Assembly (NCBI GenBank): GCA_027596075.1
Contig: JADGJC010000142.1
Location: 1-64,000 of the forward strand
Reading direction: 5' to 3'
DNA: 64,000 bases
DNA from: Rhizophlyctis rosea
Taxonomy: Eukaryota > Chytridiomycota > Chytridiomycetes > Rhizophlyctidales > Rhizophlyctidaceae
This document shows positions 23,062 through 34,008 of this stretch, in pieces. Position 1 is the first letter of the stretch, and each line of letters begins with the position of its first letter. The notes below the pieces were generated by a model, which searched no databases, had not been told where the DNA came from, and worked only from the letters and a program-made list of their open reading frames with translations. The translations under genes were made by a program, and so were the position numbers.

Positions 23062-24174
23062 TTACTTCTGCGCGTACACATCAGCCATAGCACCCCCATA
23101 CTCCCTCAAACTCTCCCGAAATTCCTCATAACGCGTTAATTCCTCCCACCGGCTTTTCACATAAGCGTTGACCCTATCAGCAAATGTGCGACAGATCCCG
23201 CTGTACTGATTTGCATGACTAGCAATTTTCAGTGCAGTAGCTGGGGTGAGATCTTTTGCGAGGATGTCGTTCCCGACAAAGCGTTGGAGGTTGCCCATTT
23301 GGAAGTAATCTGCGGCCCGGACGAGGTCTAGGCGTGCGTCCAGATCGGGAGGTTGTTTTAAAATCATATTGTTGGTGTATATGAATTCCAGAAGAGAATG
23401 GATGGTTGCGGCGGAGAAATCGAGTATTTTGATGATCCGACGTGACGGGGAGGTAGAATTGTTGGTCGTCACATCTGAGGACGTTCCTGTCATCCCAGTT
23501 GAGAAAAGGGCCTTGAAGTATGCGCTACGACAGGTCAGGACAACGCTATGGGCCAGGACGTTTACGTCTGGCTGATCGTCAGAATTGACGATATTAAACG
23601 TGATATCGGCCAGGAGTTCATTGAGGAACAAGTGACTGAACGGGGAACGGGAGATGGTGGGAGGTCGCAGACATGTTGGTGGGTGACATACTTGGAGGGT
23701 GACTGAAGCAAAAATGGACCCGTCCGGTGCAAGATGTCGCCGAAAAGTATCGACTGTGCTAATCTTCTTCCAAACTATGGACTTTGCGGTAGCATCCACT
23801 GTGTGCGTAGAAGACAACCGACGGAACGTAACGTCGCCCTTTTGTAGGTGCTTGAAAGAGAGGATCGCAGAATCAATTGAACGGGACCAGTCTGCATGTT
23901 GCGTCTCCTTCTCGCTCCTGATGGAAGTGCATCTAGCTTTTATGGTTGGAACGTCAGACCCCTCCCCTAAAGCAACAGAGATTTTCAGCTGCCACAAGCA
24001 GTCAGTTCGTCCGAACACGTCTGAAACGAATTCCGTCGTAGTGTTGTGATGCAGCGCGCTCTCAAGTTTCTGACGTACTCCGAGGAAGAGATGCTCATAT
24101 TCTAGGGTCGTGGTGAGTTTGTTCACACGCGGGAAGGACGGGATGGTGCCAGTGGGAGTTGGATCTTCCGCCAT
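23062..24174 (-). CDS. BTB/POZ-domain protein
   Basis: This single-exon gene encodes 370 aa from the ATG at 24174 (MAEDPTPTG); an open frame continues upstream but without better support. The first 200 residues form a beta-rich region without a clear family match, though placed like the MATH domain of SPOP-type adaptors. The BTB domain spans about residues 215-330: LLADITFNIV, then NVLAHSVVLTCRSAYFKALF, the classic 'H-xx-VL-x-RS-x-YF' core, and TIHSLLEFIYTNNM. A BACK-like helical tail follows (DLVRAADYFQMGNLQRFVGN). By analogy it may be a substrate adaptor of a cullin-3 ubiquitin ligase, which is inference. It is divergent from the NEPRO gene with 300 bp between starts. A second BTB gene at 51403 has the same layout. 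Confidence 0.8.
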   Translation of the reverse strand: MAEDPTPTGTIPSFPRVNKLTTTLEYEHLFLGVRQKLESALHHNTTTEFVSDVFGRTDCLWQLKISVALGEGSDVPTIKARCTSIRSEKETQHADWSRSIDSAILSFKHLQKGDVTFRRLSSTHTVDATAKSIVWKKISTVDTFRRHLAPDGSIFASVTLQVCHPPTCLRPPTISRSPFSHLFLNELLADITFNIVNSDDQPDVNVLAHSVVLTCRSAYFKALFSTGMTGTSSDVTTNNSTSPSRRIIKILDFSAATIHSLLEFIYTNNMILKQPPDLDARLDLVRAADYFQMGNLQRFVGNDILAKDLTPATALKIASHANQYSGICRTFADRVNAYVKSRWEELTRYEEFRESLREYGGAMADVYAQK

Positions 24175-24378
24175 CGTTAGGGCGGAAAGAGGTGTGCGGT
24201 TGGGAGGAAGGTAAGTCAGCACCGTTTTGAGTGACCGAAAGCGAGGTTGGCATCCACAATACACTTCCCCGAAAAGCTAGATGGTGGAAGTCAGGATTCT
24301 GAAGCCTGCAGCAAGAGGAAGAAAGACTGAAAAGCGGGGCCGCCTGGGCCTTAGGTTGCGTCTTGGGGCTCAGCCCTA

Positions 24379-24390
24379 GGCTATTTTTGA
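24379..24390 (+). promoter_or_regulatory. GGCTATTTTTGA element upstream of NEPRO
   Basis: It lies about 85-96 bp upstream of the NEPRO start codon and differs by one base from the CTATTTTTGG core seen elsewhere. Confidence 0.35.
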
Positions 24391-24474
24391 CTTTGTGCAC
24401 AATCCATTGCCCTCCACGCAGAATCTTTCCTTACTAATCCACCCAACTAATTCCCCCCCCACTAGTATCAACCT

Positions 24475-26242
24475 ATGCCCTTGCCTTACTTCAACAACCG
24501 GCACCTTCCACGTCCCGCGAGCCTCCCTCCGTTCAGTCGAAATACCCTCAAAACCCAACCCGACGAAGCCACTCCCCGCCTCCTCTTCGCAGCCTGTCGT
24601 GCATTATGCCGGAAAGAGTTCTGGACAGAAGCCGTGGCTCTCGACCGGCTACGGTACAAAAATACCAATCAACATAGCGGGGCGCTGCATTTTCGCAGAC
24701 TCCTAGAAGTACGTCTGCGGAAGCCATTCTCTCAGACCACACGTCTTTAACAACCATTCCCTCCCTCAGGTAAAACGTGTTCTAGCACGTGTGGAAGAGG
24801 CTGCACCGGATGCACTGTTAGACGAGCTGTTGACTATCATGCATCCTAGCCGGTATGCTGTTATGCATGAATCACGTGCTGGATTTTCAATACTTACTGA
24901 ACGCTTTTAGGACGGCAAGAACAGCTGGACCGTGGGAGCTCGTTCCTCAGAAACCCTACCTGTCATATATTCTCGCGAAACTCGTTGGATGCTACACTTT
25001 GCTTGAACAGCTCACCATATCGCTAACGACAGCATATACGTAAGGCTTTGCCTCCTTTCATCATGTCTTGCTGGGCGCTAATCCTTCATCGTTCCAAAAG
25101 GTACTTTCAATGTATGACAGCTCAAACGCTATTCATGGCGTTTGGTATGACGGCCATGTCGTCGCTTGCGCGTCTTCACTTTTTGACGGAGAAAATGATG
25201 AACGATGTGGCGTCCACTTATGATGTAGTTTGGAAGCTGATGGATGGTGTGCCGGTAAGTCTGGGCTATATACGATTAGCAACTATCCGAAGAAATACGA
25301 TTGCTAATGGATAAACATGAAGGATGCGAAGAGTGGGACGCCATATTACGCTGCACAGTTGCCTGGCAAGTTAGATAGAGAATTTTTGAAGTATTTGAGG
25401 GGCGACCTGAACACCGTTTCCACGGCAGGTTGGTTCTCGAAAGAAATATGCTGCTATGCTTGATCGTGCCAGTGTTGATCGATTGTACTGCAGAATCTCC
25501 CTCAGATGAGGTAACCGAGGAAACGGACGAATACCTACCATCGCAAACAACCTCACAACCAGCGGTCGATGTTTCCGCATCTATATCTGACGATTTTTGG
25601 TCATCGTTAGGCGACGAACACCACGCCGTCGAAGAAGCGAAGACCGATGAAACGAGCGATGTTATCGCACAAAATGTGAATAAGCCGACGACAATTGTAC
25701 ATCTTGAAAGGACGGCAGAGTCGAATGGTCTGCAAGATCGGAAGCGGAAAGAACCCACGCCGCTTGCGTCGGCCATACCACTTGCCAAGCCCGCGAAGAA
25801 GAAGCGGAAGCGGGATAAGGCAGCCGATGATGTGTTTACCGCCGATGGGGAGAAACGCATGACGACGCACTCGAAAAGGCAACCCACAATTACAGAAGAG
25901 CCAGTAGCACCCCAAGTCCAGCCACCACCCTCCATATCAATTGACGCACCACAACCGGCACAACCACCGAAGAAAGTAGACAAACCTAACCTCGCCTCTC
26001 GTATACCCGCACCTTCATCTATATTGAGTTCCAAAGCTAAGAAAATGAAACCGGTATCAGAATCTTCTCCATCGGCCGGTAGCACTGCAACCGCTCAATC
26101 GTCGGTTGTTCCCCGCCCTCAAGATAGCGCGAAGAATGGACTATCGGGGATGAAGATGAGTGATAAGAAGGTCAAGAAAAAGGCGAAGAAGAAAGGAGGG
26201 AGTGGAGGTGCAAACGAAATAGATGATATTTTTGGCTTTTGA
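24475..26242 (+). CDS. NEPRO-family nucleolar protein (nucleolus and neural progenitor protein)
   Basis: Members of this family are nucleolar; I recall links to rRNA processing and, in yeast, to the RNase MRP component Rmp1. Six exons (24475-24708, 24770-24852, 24911-25039, 25101-25254, 25323-25428, 25494-26242) splice in frame to 484 aa. The N-terminal helical half contains DALDRLRYKNTNQHSGALHF-like sequence, where Y-KNxNQH...FRRLLEVKRV corresponds to the family's 'YsNhNrmgrhkphlalKQVeq'. It continues with SYILAKLVGCYTLLEQLTIS, equivalent to the human VLGACKLLLRLLDC helix. The second half is disordered, with Lys-rich nuclear localisation clusters (KPAKKKRKRDK). The protein ends NEIDDIFGF, matching the conserved C-terminal DDIFxxx peptide of NEPRO. 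Identification rests on this combination and is good but not certain. Confidence 0.75.
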
Positions 26243-26547
26243 GTTGTTGGATGCGTGTTTATAGTGTATTGGGTTTGTGTTGTATGGATTTTGATGAGCT
26301 CCAGGAGTTGGGCGTGAAACGCGAAAGACATTGACAAAAGTATTGATGTGCTTCCATTCATTTGGAACTTTCCACATACAGAGGTGTTTTGGGAGGTTCG
26401 AGGACCCTGCTGCGCGCTGAGCGGCAGTGTTGACGGCAGGAACACAAGGGAACAAAAAGCTGCGCAATTGAAGAACGCGTGGGCCAGTGGTTGGCCTGTG
26501 GGTTGCGCCGGGCCATAGCGGCAAGGCGGAACCTTGTTGGGCCAGTA

Positions 26548-26560
26548 CCCAAAAATAGCC
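26548..26560 (-). promoter_or_regulatory. GGCTATTTTTGGG element
   Basis: The minus strand reads GGCTATTTTTGGG, 172-184 bp upstream of the TIR-like/TPR gene, containing the exact CTATTTTTGG core. Confidence 0.35.
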
Positions 26561-26731
26561 TCAGATGCGGCAGGCAAGATCTTCTTCATCAAACAATCAC
26601 TTTCCAGCCCATCTGTGTAAACGAGAAGTCTCCTTCCGGGTTTCATATCAGCAATTGCGCTCGTCACCACTTCCAATTTGCTCCAGTGACTTCAGATCAG
26701 TAACATCTTTTTAATCCACCAGTTCCCAAAG

Positions 26732-29031
26732 ATGACGTCAGACCCCTTCCCCCTCCAAGGCGTAAAACTCTCCTTCCTAGACACATTCATCTCCCAATCG
26801 GGCGGCCGCCACAAACTCCAATCCCTCACCACAACCCAAGTCGTCCAAAAATACATTAAAGCAAAACACCCTTCCACATCTCTCGTCTCCTCCCTCCCCG
26901 CCGATTTAACCGGCACCGCCCAATGGTTTATTTCCCACGCGTGGGGCTACGAGTTCTTGGACACTGTTGATGCGATTAAGGAGTATTTCAAGGACAAGGA
27001 TGATGTGGTGATTTGGGTGGATGTGTTCTGTTGGGGGCAGGGTGAGGCGGATGAGAAGGGAGTTGGATGGTTTTCGAATACTTTGGTGGGTGGTTTTAAG
27101 GAGATTGGGAATGTTCTGTTGGTTTTGCAGCCGTGGAATGATCCTGTTGCTTTGACGAGGGCTTGGTGAGTTCTTTTTGGCCGCTTTTTTTTTGAATCGA
27201 TGCAAACCTTGGAGATTTGCTGATGTAGTAGTATTCACTAATACGCTCAACTCTTCCTGTTTACTTTAGGTGTATTTATGAACTGTATGCTGCAGCCCAA
27301 ACCTCCTCCCGTTTTGCCATCACCCTCCCATCCCATGCAACCGAAGACTTCAACCTATCCCTCCAGGAAGACCCCTACGTCTTCTACAATGCACTTGAAT
27401 CCATCAACTCCTCCACCAGCAAGTCCTCCAAACCCACTGACCAAAAATCCATCCATGAAGCCATCACCTCCACAGTCGGATACGAAGCCCTAGACCGTCT
27501 AGTCTTTGCCCTCCTCTTCTCCTGGACCGTCTCCACCCTCCAGTCCCAAATTTCCACCGCCAAAAGGGACGGAAACGAAATCGAACAAGCCAACCTCCTC
27601 TACAGTCTTGGAAGACTCTACCTAGACCAAGGCCGCCAAGACGAACTCGAACCCCTCTTCCACGAATGTCTGGAAATCCGCGCAGAAGTCCTCGGCGACA
27701 ACCACCGCGATACCCTGAAAGCCGCCACATCCCTGGGAACCGTCTATGCCCAACAAGGCAAACACGACCAGGCTGAAAAGCTCTACCTCGAAATTCTGGA
27801 ACGGAGGAAACGCGCTTTGGGTCCTGACCACGTCGATGTGTTCTCCTCTATGTACAACCTTGCTTCCCTCTACTCTGCTCAAGGCAAGGACGAACAGGCT
27901 GAGAAGCTCTACCTTGACATCCTGAAATGGAAACGCCGTGTGTTGGGAGAGGAACATCGTGACACGCTTACGTCTATTCATAACCTTGCCAACCTGTACC
28001 TTGCACAAGGGGACTATGCTAAGGCGGAACCACTTTGTATTCAGGCGGTGGAGGGGAGGAGACGGACTTTGGGCCCTGACCATGCGGATACGTTGGAGTC
28101 TGTTACTTGTCTTGCTGGTGTATATAATGATAGGGGTGATTACGACAAGGCGGAACCACTTTATGTTGACTGTTTGGAAAGGCGGAGGAGGGTTTTGGGT
28201 GAGGATGATGCTACCACGTTGATTTCATTGGACCTTCTTGCGGGATTGTACCGTAGCCGTGGGGAATTCGACCGGGCGGAGGAGTTGTACAAGGAAAGTC
28301 TAGAGCGTCGCAAGGAACTGTTGGGTGAGGAGCACCCTGATACTATTGTTAGTGTTGAGCAGGTGGAGGAAGTTCGAAAGGAAAAAGACGAGGAGGGCGG
28401 GAAGGGCGCGGTTAATGAAAGTGAAGCTGCGGCTGTTGCAGCAGAGAAGGCGGATGAACCATCTGGCCTTTACCGAACTATTTCGCGACAGAGGACGCAC
28501 AGTAGGACGTTGTCCCGTCTTGGGAAGAGCCATGAGAGGAAAGGGTCGCAATGGCAGGCTATCATTGAGGAGGCTGGTGCGACGTTGCCCGAGACTTCCG
28601 TTGGAACAACTGCAGGCGGCACTCTGAAACGCGAAAAACGCCTAAGCACTCTCCCCCGCCCTACCACCAAACCCCCCACCTTCCGCATCGTAAACGACAC
28701 CACCCCCGCACCCATCGCCCTTACTTCCACCTCCCTTATCGCAAACTGCTACTCCCCAACCTGTACCACTTCCACACTCTGCTACAGCACGTCATGCCCA
28801 AGGCGTTTCGAGCAGCAAGTGACGAGGTTGTTGAGTCAGTCATCGCCTGCGCAGTTGGATTTGTCGCTCCCGGATGTTGGGGAGGTTGATACGCCTAGGG
28901 AGACGACGCCGGAGGGGAGTGAGGCGGGGAGTGGGGCTACGACGCCTGGTGGGGGGGAGAAGAAGGCGGAGAAGGAGAAAAAGGGCTTTTGGAAGGGGTT
29001 CTTTGGGTTGAAGAAGAAGAGTAAGCGTTGA
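26732..29031 (+). CDS. TIR-like (FISHAW) plus kinesin-light-chain-type TPR protein
   Basis: Two exons (26732-27165, 27270-29031) give 731 aa. Residues 60-190 form a Rossmann-like module with AQWFISHAWGYEFLDTVDAI, VVIWVDVFCWGQ and an ALTRAWCIYELY end. It resembles TIR-like effector or sensor domains that precede TPR arrays in chytrid, oomycete and algal proteins (recalled, not searched). Six 42-residue kinesin-light-chain-type TPRs follow at about residues 270-530, each with LA-x-LY-xx-GxxxxAExLY and LGxxHxDTL. A Ser/Arg-rich linker leads to a Cys motif (CYSPTC...CYSTSCPRR) seen in some fungal signalling proteins, and the C-terminus is Lys-rich (GFWKGFFGLKKKSKR), possibly membrane-binding. The layout of sensor repeats plus a TIR-like domain suggests a signalling or non-self-recognition protein. 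A plain KLC-like cargo adaptor is unlikely, because kinesin-binding coiled coils are absent. Confidence 0.75.
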
Positions 29032-29439
29032 AAGGCCGTTACCCATGGTTATTGTTTCGTATTTTATGGTGCTGCTTCTGGTCATATTGGTAGCTTTTAG
29101 GGTTTGCGGTAGATAGATTTTTTTATTTAGAGCACAGTTAGGTTGCGTGGCGTGGTTGGATGGGTGCCTGTGAATAGAGAACGATCAATTCAGGATGCAT
29201 TGGGGGTTGCAATCACACCGACATATGAGATATATGAAAAGTTGCGTGGTGAGTGACTCCGGAATTGACCACATTGACGTTGGTTTCGGTCAAAGTCTCT
29301 TCAGCTGGCAATCAACTTGCTCCTGACCCAGGACAAAATCAGTGGGGCATTGCACATAAGTTACGTGATGATACTTGATTGCCGCTCAGTGCATTTTGAC
29401 TAAGGAGCGGTGCTATGGCCGTTACATACAAACACTTGC
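29032..29439. other. Convergent intergenic region
   Basis: It lies between two convergent 3' ends. I see no gene-like sequence. Confidence 0.5.
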
Positions 29440-30472
29440 CTATCTACTTTCTACGGTTATGCCCGCCTTGCGCAAACTATGAAACTTCTGACGCACGTGC
29501 AAAGGCCCCCTATGTAACTCTTGACCGATAGCAACCCAACTCAGCCCCTGATGGCGCCATGCCAGTAAATTTGTTATTTCCTCCGGGGTCCACGGACTAT
29601 TGACCAGAGTTGGGTCCATATAATTCACACAGTAGCCGCGCACTGCATCACACCCTTTACCAATTTCCCTCCCTACATCATCCCAATTAGCACGTCTGCC
29701 CTCCTTCCTAGCTCGCACCCCTTCCCTATATACCGCCTCCCTCATTGCTGTTGTCCACTTCCCTTTCCGCAACAATGGATGAAGCTTTTGCCACCATCGC
29801 TTACTTATTTCCTCGGCGTTCCGATTCAATTTCAGGCCAGCCCAGTCAGGACTTCTATTCTGCCGCATCGATTCTATCCCCTCCGCCTTGATCAATGCAT
29901 CTTCTTGTGCTGTGAATCGACCCCGCTTCAACTTAGGATTGATACTGCGCCACTGGCGTTCGATGGACCTTGGCGACCTCCCCAACAGTTTGGATAACTG
30001 CTTCCATGAAATCTTCTGGTCCGTAGCTTGTAAAGCCAGCACCGCACCCCTCAATGTCGTAAGTTCCTCCTCAGTCCATGATGATCTCTTGTAAGCAGGG
30101 TTGAAGCGCTCATCGTATGAAAACATTCCGGGGTAAGCGATTCAATTTCGCCGCTACTTTGTTCCAATCAGGCTTCCCGTTCGCGACCCTGGCGCGTTCG
30201 ACTTCCAACAACAGGACATCATCCTCCCATTTGGACCATTTGCGCATGAGCCGTGCAGGTGGTGGAATGACCGGAGCCGTCAGAACGTTGGAGGAAGAGC
30301 GAACTTGGAGGGCATTTCGGAAAACGTGTAGTGAGGAAGGAAGGGCATGCGAGTATGCAGCACGAGGGAGGATATGTGGACGGGCAAAGATAGCAGAACA
30401 AGGTCGAGAACCATGGTACAACCACATCATGGTTGGGAGCTGACGTTGAATTGTGAATAATGACAATGACAT
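29440..30472 (-). CDS. Myb/SANT-repeat protein A, likely mitochondrial, frameshifted
   Basis: Member one of the local family. The first frame (30472 to about 30120) starts MSLSLF or, better, MMWLYHGSRPCSAIFARPH. It gives an Arg-rich, acid-poor leader ending VFRNALQVRSSSN, then APVIPPPARLMRKWSKWEDD, the start of Myb-like repeat 1. Near 30120 the frame breaks at the end of repeat 1, where paralogues have a conserved RW. The second frame (30126-29440) carries repeats 2-5: YKRSSWTEEELTTLRG, GRFTAQEDALIKAEG, GKWTTAMREAVYREG and NSPWTPEEITNLLAW. Each repeat has two or three spaced Trp. One extra base (a T in TTTT) or a small deletion explains the break. Restoring the family RW would need a 5-nt deletion between two GATG copies. 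Function is presumably DNA binding, and the leader predicts mitochondrial import. Whether the gene is dead or mis-sequenced is undecided. Confidence 0.75.
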
Positions 30473-31304
30473 ATGTACAGATAGCGATTGAAAGTTTATA
30501 CCTTGCAGTCAGTGTTAACGAGGAACTCGGGTCTATAGCGGCAACGACAGAAGTCATCGGACGTGCGGGTGCAAGTTATTAAGTAAGGACCAGTTGATCG
30601 AGAGAAAGAGCTACGGAGTGCAATATCAGTTCCGAACTTTGACCACCGACAAGCACAATCATCTTACAAGGTTCTGAAGGTAAGTTCTGAGACCTGATTG
30701 CTTTAATGGGTTCGGCAGGATCCCTGCGATAAGTATGCTGTGTGAAGTGGCTCAAAAGATAGTGACGGCCAGCGGCACTGATGACCGATGGTTTGAACCC
30801 TCAACTGACAGGCCTGTTAACCAAAGAAAAGCAGAAGAAAGTCATTGTGCTCGTGGACGTAGGCACGCAACATGTTTGAGAAGGGAAAGGCTTGGGAGGA
30901 ACAACAGGTCCTTCGGGAAGTTTGACAGGAGTGGATGAAACTTGACAGGAGGGAGACACAAAGACAATGGGCCACCATTGTGGCGGCACAGTTATGCTAT
31001 TGTGCCAGTTCCACTCGCAACCAGGTTTGGGTACTGCATGCAACAAACACACAAAGAACTCGAATATGGTCAAGAAGCACGGAACGTGTATTGTATGATC
31101 TGATGGCTGACTACGCATGCAATTCAGCTTCCCATACATTTCAACACATATGAATGATGAAGAGCAAATTGGTGGACTTTATGGAGCGGCCGTCACACGT
31201 CTCCAGGCATCCGAACGCACAGGGAATTTAACGTTCGCATGTGAATGCGCCTTCCACAACAAATATTGATCTTCATTATTCATCCAGCACCTTCCAACTC
31301 GTCT
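30473..31304. other. No supported gene
   Basis: Upstream of Myb gene A and downstream of the FkbM gene. Only short frames without domains are seen. Confidence 0.45.
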
Positions 31305-32134
31305 TCATCTCAAACACCAAACCAACTTCCCATTTACCCCCCTAGTCCTCCCCACATCCCACACCTTCCCCCTCCCGGGAATACTGCTCTGAAAATACAC
31401 ACCACCAAACACCTCCCTCAACACATCTATCAAATCATGAAACTCGTCCATAACAGGATGATGGTCAAACGAGTACTCGAATACCAACTTCTTCACTTGT
31501 GGATAAGATCGCCAATCAACGGAAGTCAAGACAGCTGCTTCGTTGCCTTCTATGTCCAGCTTGATGGAGGTGATGGTCGGGTTGGAGGTTAGGAGGCTGG
31601 TGAGTGTTGTTGTTGGGACGTGGATGGTGTGAAGGGAGGGTGTTGTGGGCGCGAGGAGGGTGTGGCGGTATGTTGAGGTTGTAACGTTCAGCGGAATGGT
31701 CTTTGGCCCTTCGATAGGATGGCTGCACCGACGATTGTACATTGGTCTTCCAAACCGTTTTGACATGAATTGGTTCTGAGAAGGTCCAGGTTGGTTGGCT
31801 CAGGCTCGACGCAAACGACGCTCTTCGCACCGTTCTTCAATGCGCGTAATGTGAAGGAGCCGATATGAGCACCACAATCCAGCCATACATCCTCTGGAGA
31901 TATGCGAAAGATTGGTTCACGACGCATGCGTTCATATGAGGAAGTACGCTTGGTGTCGTTGAGGAGGTTGCCGCATGCTTCGCGGATGGCTTTTATGTCG
32001 CTGGTTTGTGGGCGGTGGGTAATGATGAGTCCATCGCGGGTTTTTGCGTTGGTGAGGGTGGGTGGGGAATGAGCTATATGGGAGGAAGTAGTGGCTGCGG
32101 GCATGGAGGCGTCTTGTTTGGAGGTAGTAGACAT
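31305..32134 (-). CDS. FkbM-family methyltransferase, with one apparent frameshift
   Basis: FkbM enzymes are SAM-dependent O-methyltransferases. The first frame, from MSTTSKQDAS (32134), contains the SAM-binding motif I VWLDCGAHIGSFTLRAL and motif II SVVCVEPEPTNLDLLRTN. After VGAAIL the frame breaks at a CCC/GGG run (31707-31709). The second frame carries PLNVTTSTYRHTLL, then the family hallmark SIKLDIEGNEAAVL and the C-terminal strand KKLVFEYSFDHHPVM. Adding one G to the run joins the two halves without loss, so a one-base deletion, real or from sequencing, is the best explanation. An earlier Met at 32167 is possible. Substrate unknown. The domain is common in fungi and bacteria, so transfer cannot be judged here. 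Confidence 0.75.
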
Positions 32135-32914
32135 GATTGTCAGGTGGTAGGGGATTGCTGCTTTCATTTGATCAATGACAATGGTGTACAAGGCAATGGA
32201 CGTATGCGAGACGTCAGAGGGTTGCCGCATTGCACTGTCCGTTTATGAAGCATCAATCTGCCACATGATATGAGTATTGGATCTGAGATGTACTGGGCAC
32301 AGAAGCATTGTTTCACATGCTTCATCGCCAGATCTCAGCCTTTTTGGAGATGTTTCACTTCCTTCCAAGTCGACCGATTTTTGTTTACTAACAAGTTTTG
32401 GTAAATATCAGATTTGAACGTATCGTTTGTTGCTTTTGAAGTTGATATTTCCACTTTGCTGGCGTGAATCTGATCATTGCCGTTTTCAGGCCAGAGTAGT
32501 AGTGATGTTAATGGCCGCGTGGATTGAGTATGTCATGCTCTTCCGCATATGCCACCTTCATTAATGTCAGTCCAACGAAGCAAGCTGCCGCCCAAGCACA
32601 ACTCTTTAGGACCCTTGCCAGCCACAAGTGCATCACCACCAATTTGGCCAATTTCAGAACCCAAGACCCAAATTTCATCTTCGCGTCAATCTAAGCCACA
32701 TCCTCGCTCAAAGGTGTTCAAAGGGGGTTGCTCTTCTGTCACCTGCCCCATAGTGCTCAGACAACCAACTACCATTGCGGGTTGTAAAGAACTTTCAATC
32801 CACCTTCGGACTTCGACTGCAACGGCAAGAAAGCTCCCTCACGAACGTCATCAACTCCCATACACCGCATGCGCTTCCTCAACCCACTTTCCCTACTCCG
32901 CTCCCAACCCCACC
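32135..32914. other. Divergent intergenic region
   Basis: Between the starts of the FkbM and SAP30 genes. An open frame continues upstream of the SAP30 ATG, but it is low-complexity and unsupported. Confidence 0.45.
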
Positions 32915-33585
32915 ATGGCATCCAAACCGAAACCCAACCCCCCAACCACAACCCCAACAGCCGGCAGCTCCACCTCCACAGCAAACCCGACCACCGCCTC
33001 AACGTCAACAACCTCGAAACAAACTACACCCCCCTCAACAACGCCCCCAACAACCTCCGCATCAAAAAAGAAGAAGCCGTCCCAATCCGCCGCTAAACCA
33101 GTTTCCACGTACGTCTCGCAGGTAAACATCCCTCTCCCCGTCTCCCCTCACCCCACCTCTCCCCTCTTCTCATCATGAAACTCATTGCCCCTCCAGGTCG
33201 ACTTCTCAACAATGGAAGACCGCGTCCTCCGCCGCTACCAACGCGCCTTCAAACTCAAACCAGTCTCCACAAAAAAGGGCGCAGCAACCTCAACGCCCAA
33301 CCGCGATGACCTCGTCGCGGCTGTGACGAAGCATTGGGCGTCGACGGAGGTCGGCGAGAAGGAGACGTTATCGTATTTTATTTATAATTTGAGGAATCTT
33401 GGTATGTGTGTTTCTGTGTTATTGGGCTGTTTTTGGGGGGTTTGGGCGGGAAACGGGGTGAGGGAAAAAAAGGGGGGTTCAGTTGGAGAAATGGCGACTG
33501 TGACGACTCGTACTCACCTATCACTTCTTGAATCACTACAGATAAGGTATACAAACTCCCGCCGAAACCGCAGCCATTATCATGA
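32915..33585 (+). CDS. SAP30: SAP30-like subunit of the Sin3 histone deacetylase complex
   Basis: SAP30 binds the PAH3/HID region of Sin3 and stabilises the Rpd3/HDAC co-repressor complex in the nucleus. Three exons (32915-33121, 33197-33401, 33542-33585) splice in frame to 151 aa. The first 65 residues are a Pro/Thr/Ser-rich disordered leader with a Lys cluster (ASKKKKPS). The Sin3-binding domain follows: VDFSTMEDRVLRRYQRAFKL, then DDLVAAVTKHW, and EKETLSYFIYNLRNLDKVYK. This matches the SAP30 pattern 'LKRYkRhFkL...aqLvdiv..Hf...v.EKdTLtYFIY..kn'. The vertebrate N-terminal zinc finger is absent, as in fungal members. Confidence 0.85.
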
Positions 33586-34008
33586 GTAGTTTTTCTTGAC
33601 GAGTTTATTGCCTGCATGCATATAAAGTTGGGAGGGGAAGGTCCGGCTCCTTTTGTTCCTCAGACGATGAAGGAATAGTTCAAGAGTGCTCGTAGCGCAC
33701 CTTGCATCCAAAGGATTTTTCTTGTAAATAAATTTCAAGTCATTTGGTTTTGATCGGATGTCTGCGAACTGTGGTAATTTGACTCTGCTTGAGTTGGTTT
33801 TGGCGGGCTTCATGGTGGAAGACACTGTTCGAGCAACGCGTACGGGCGGATCGATTAGACACCCGAATATGCATGATATGGATTACATGTACTAACAAAA
33901 GCAAAAGAAAATGGGAAAGTACAGAATACGGAATTCATACACCCCTTTACACGAACCCCACCGTCCATCCTCACCCTTAATTCCACCACCGCAACCACAA
34001 ACCCCACA
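33586..34008. other. Convergent intergenic region
   Basis: Between the SAP30 and guanylate kinase 3' ends. I see nothing gene-like. Confidence 0.5.
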
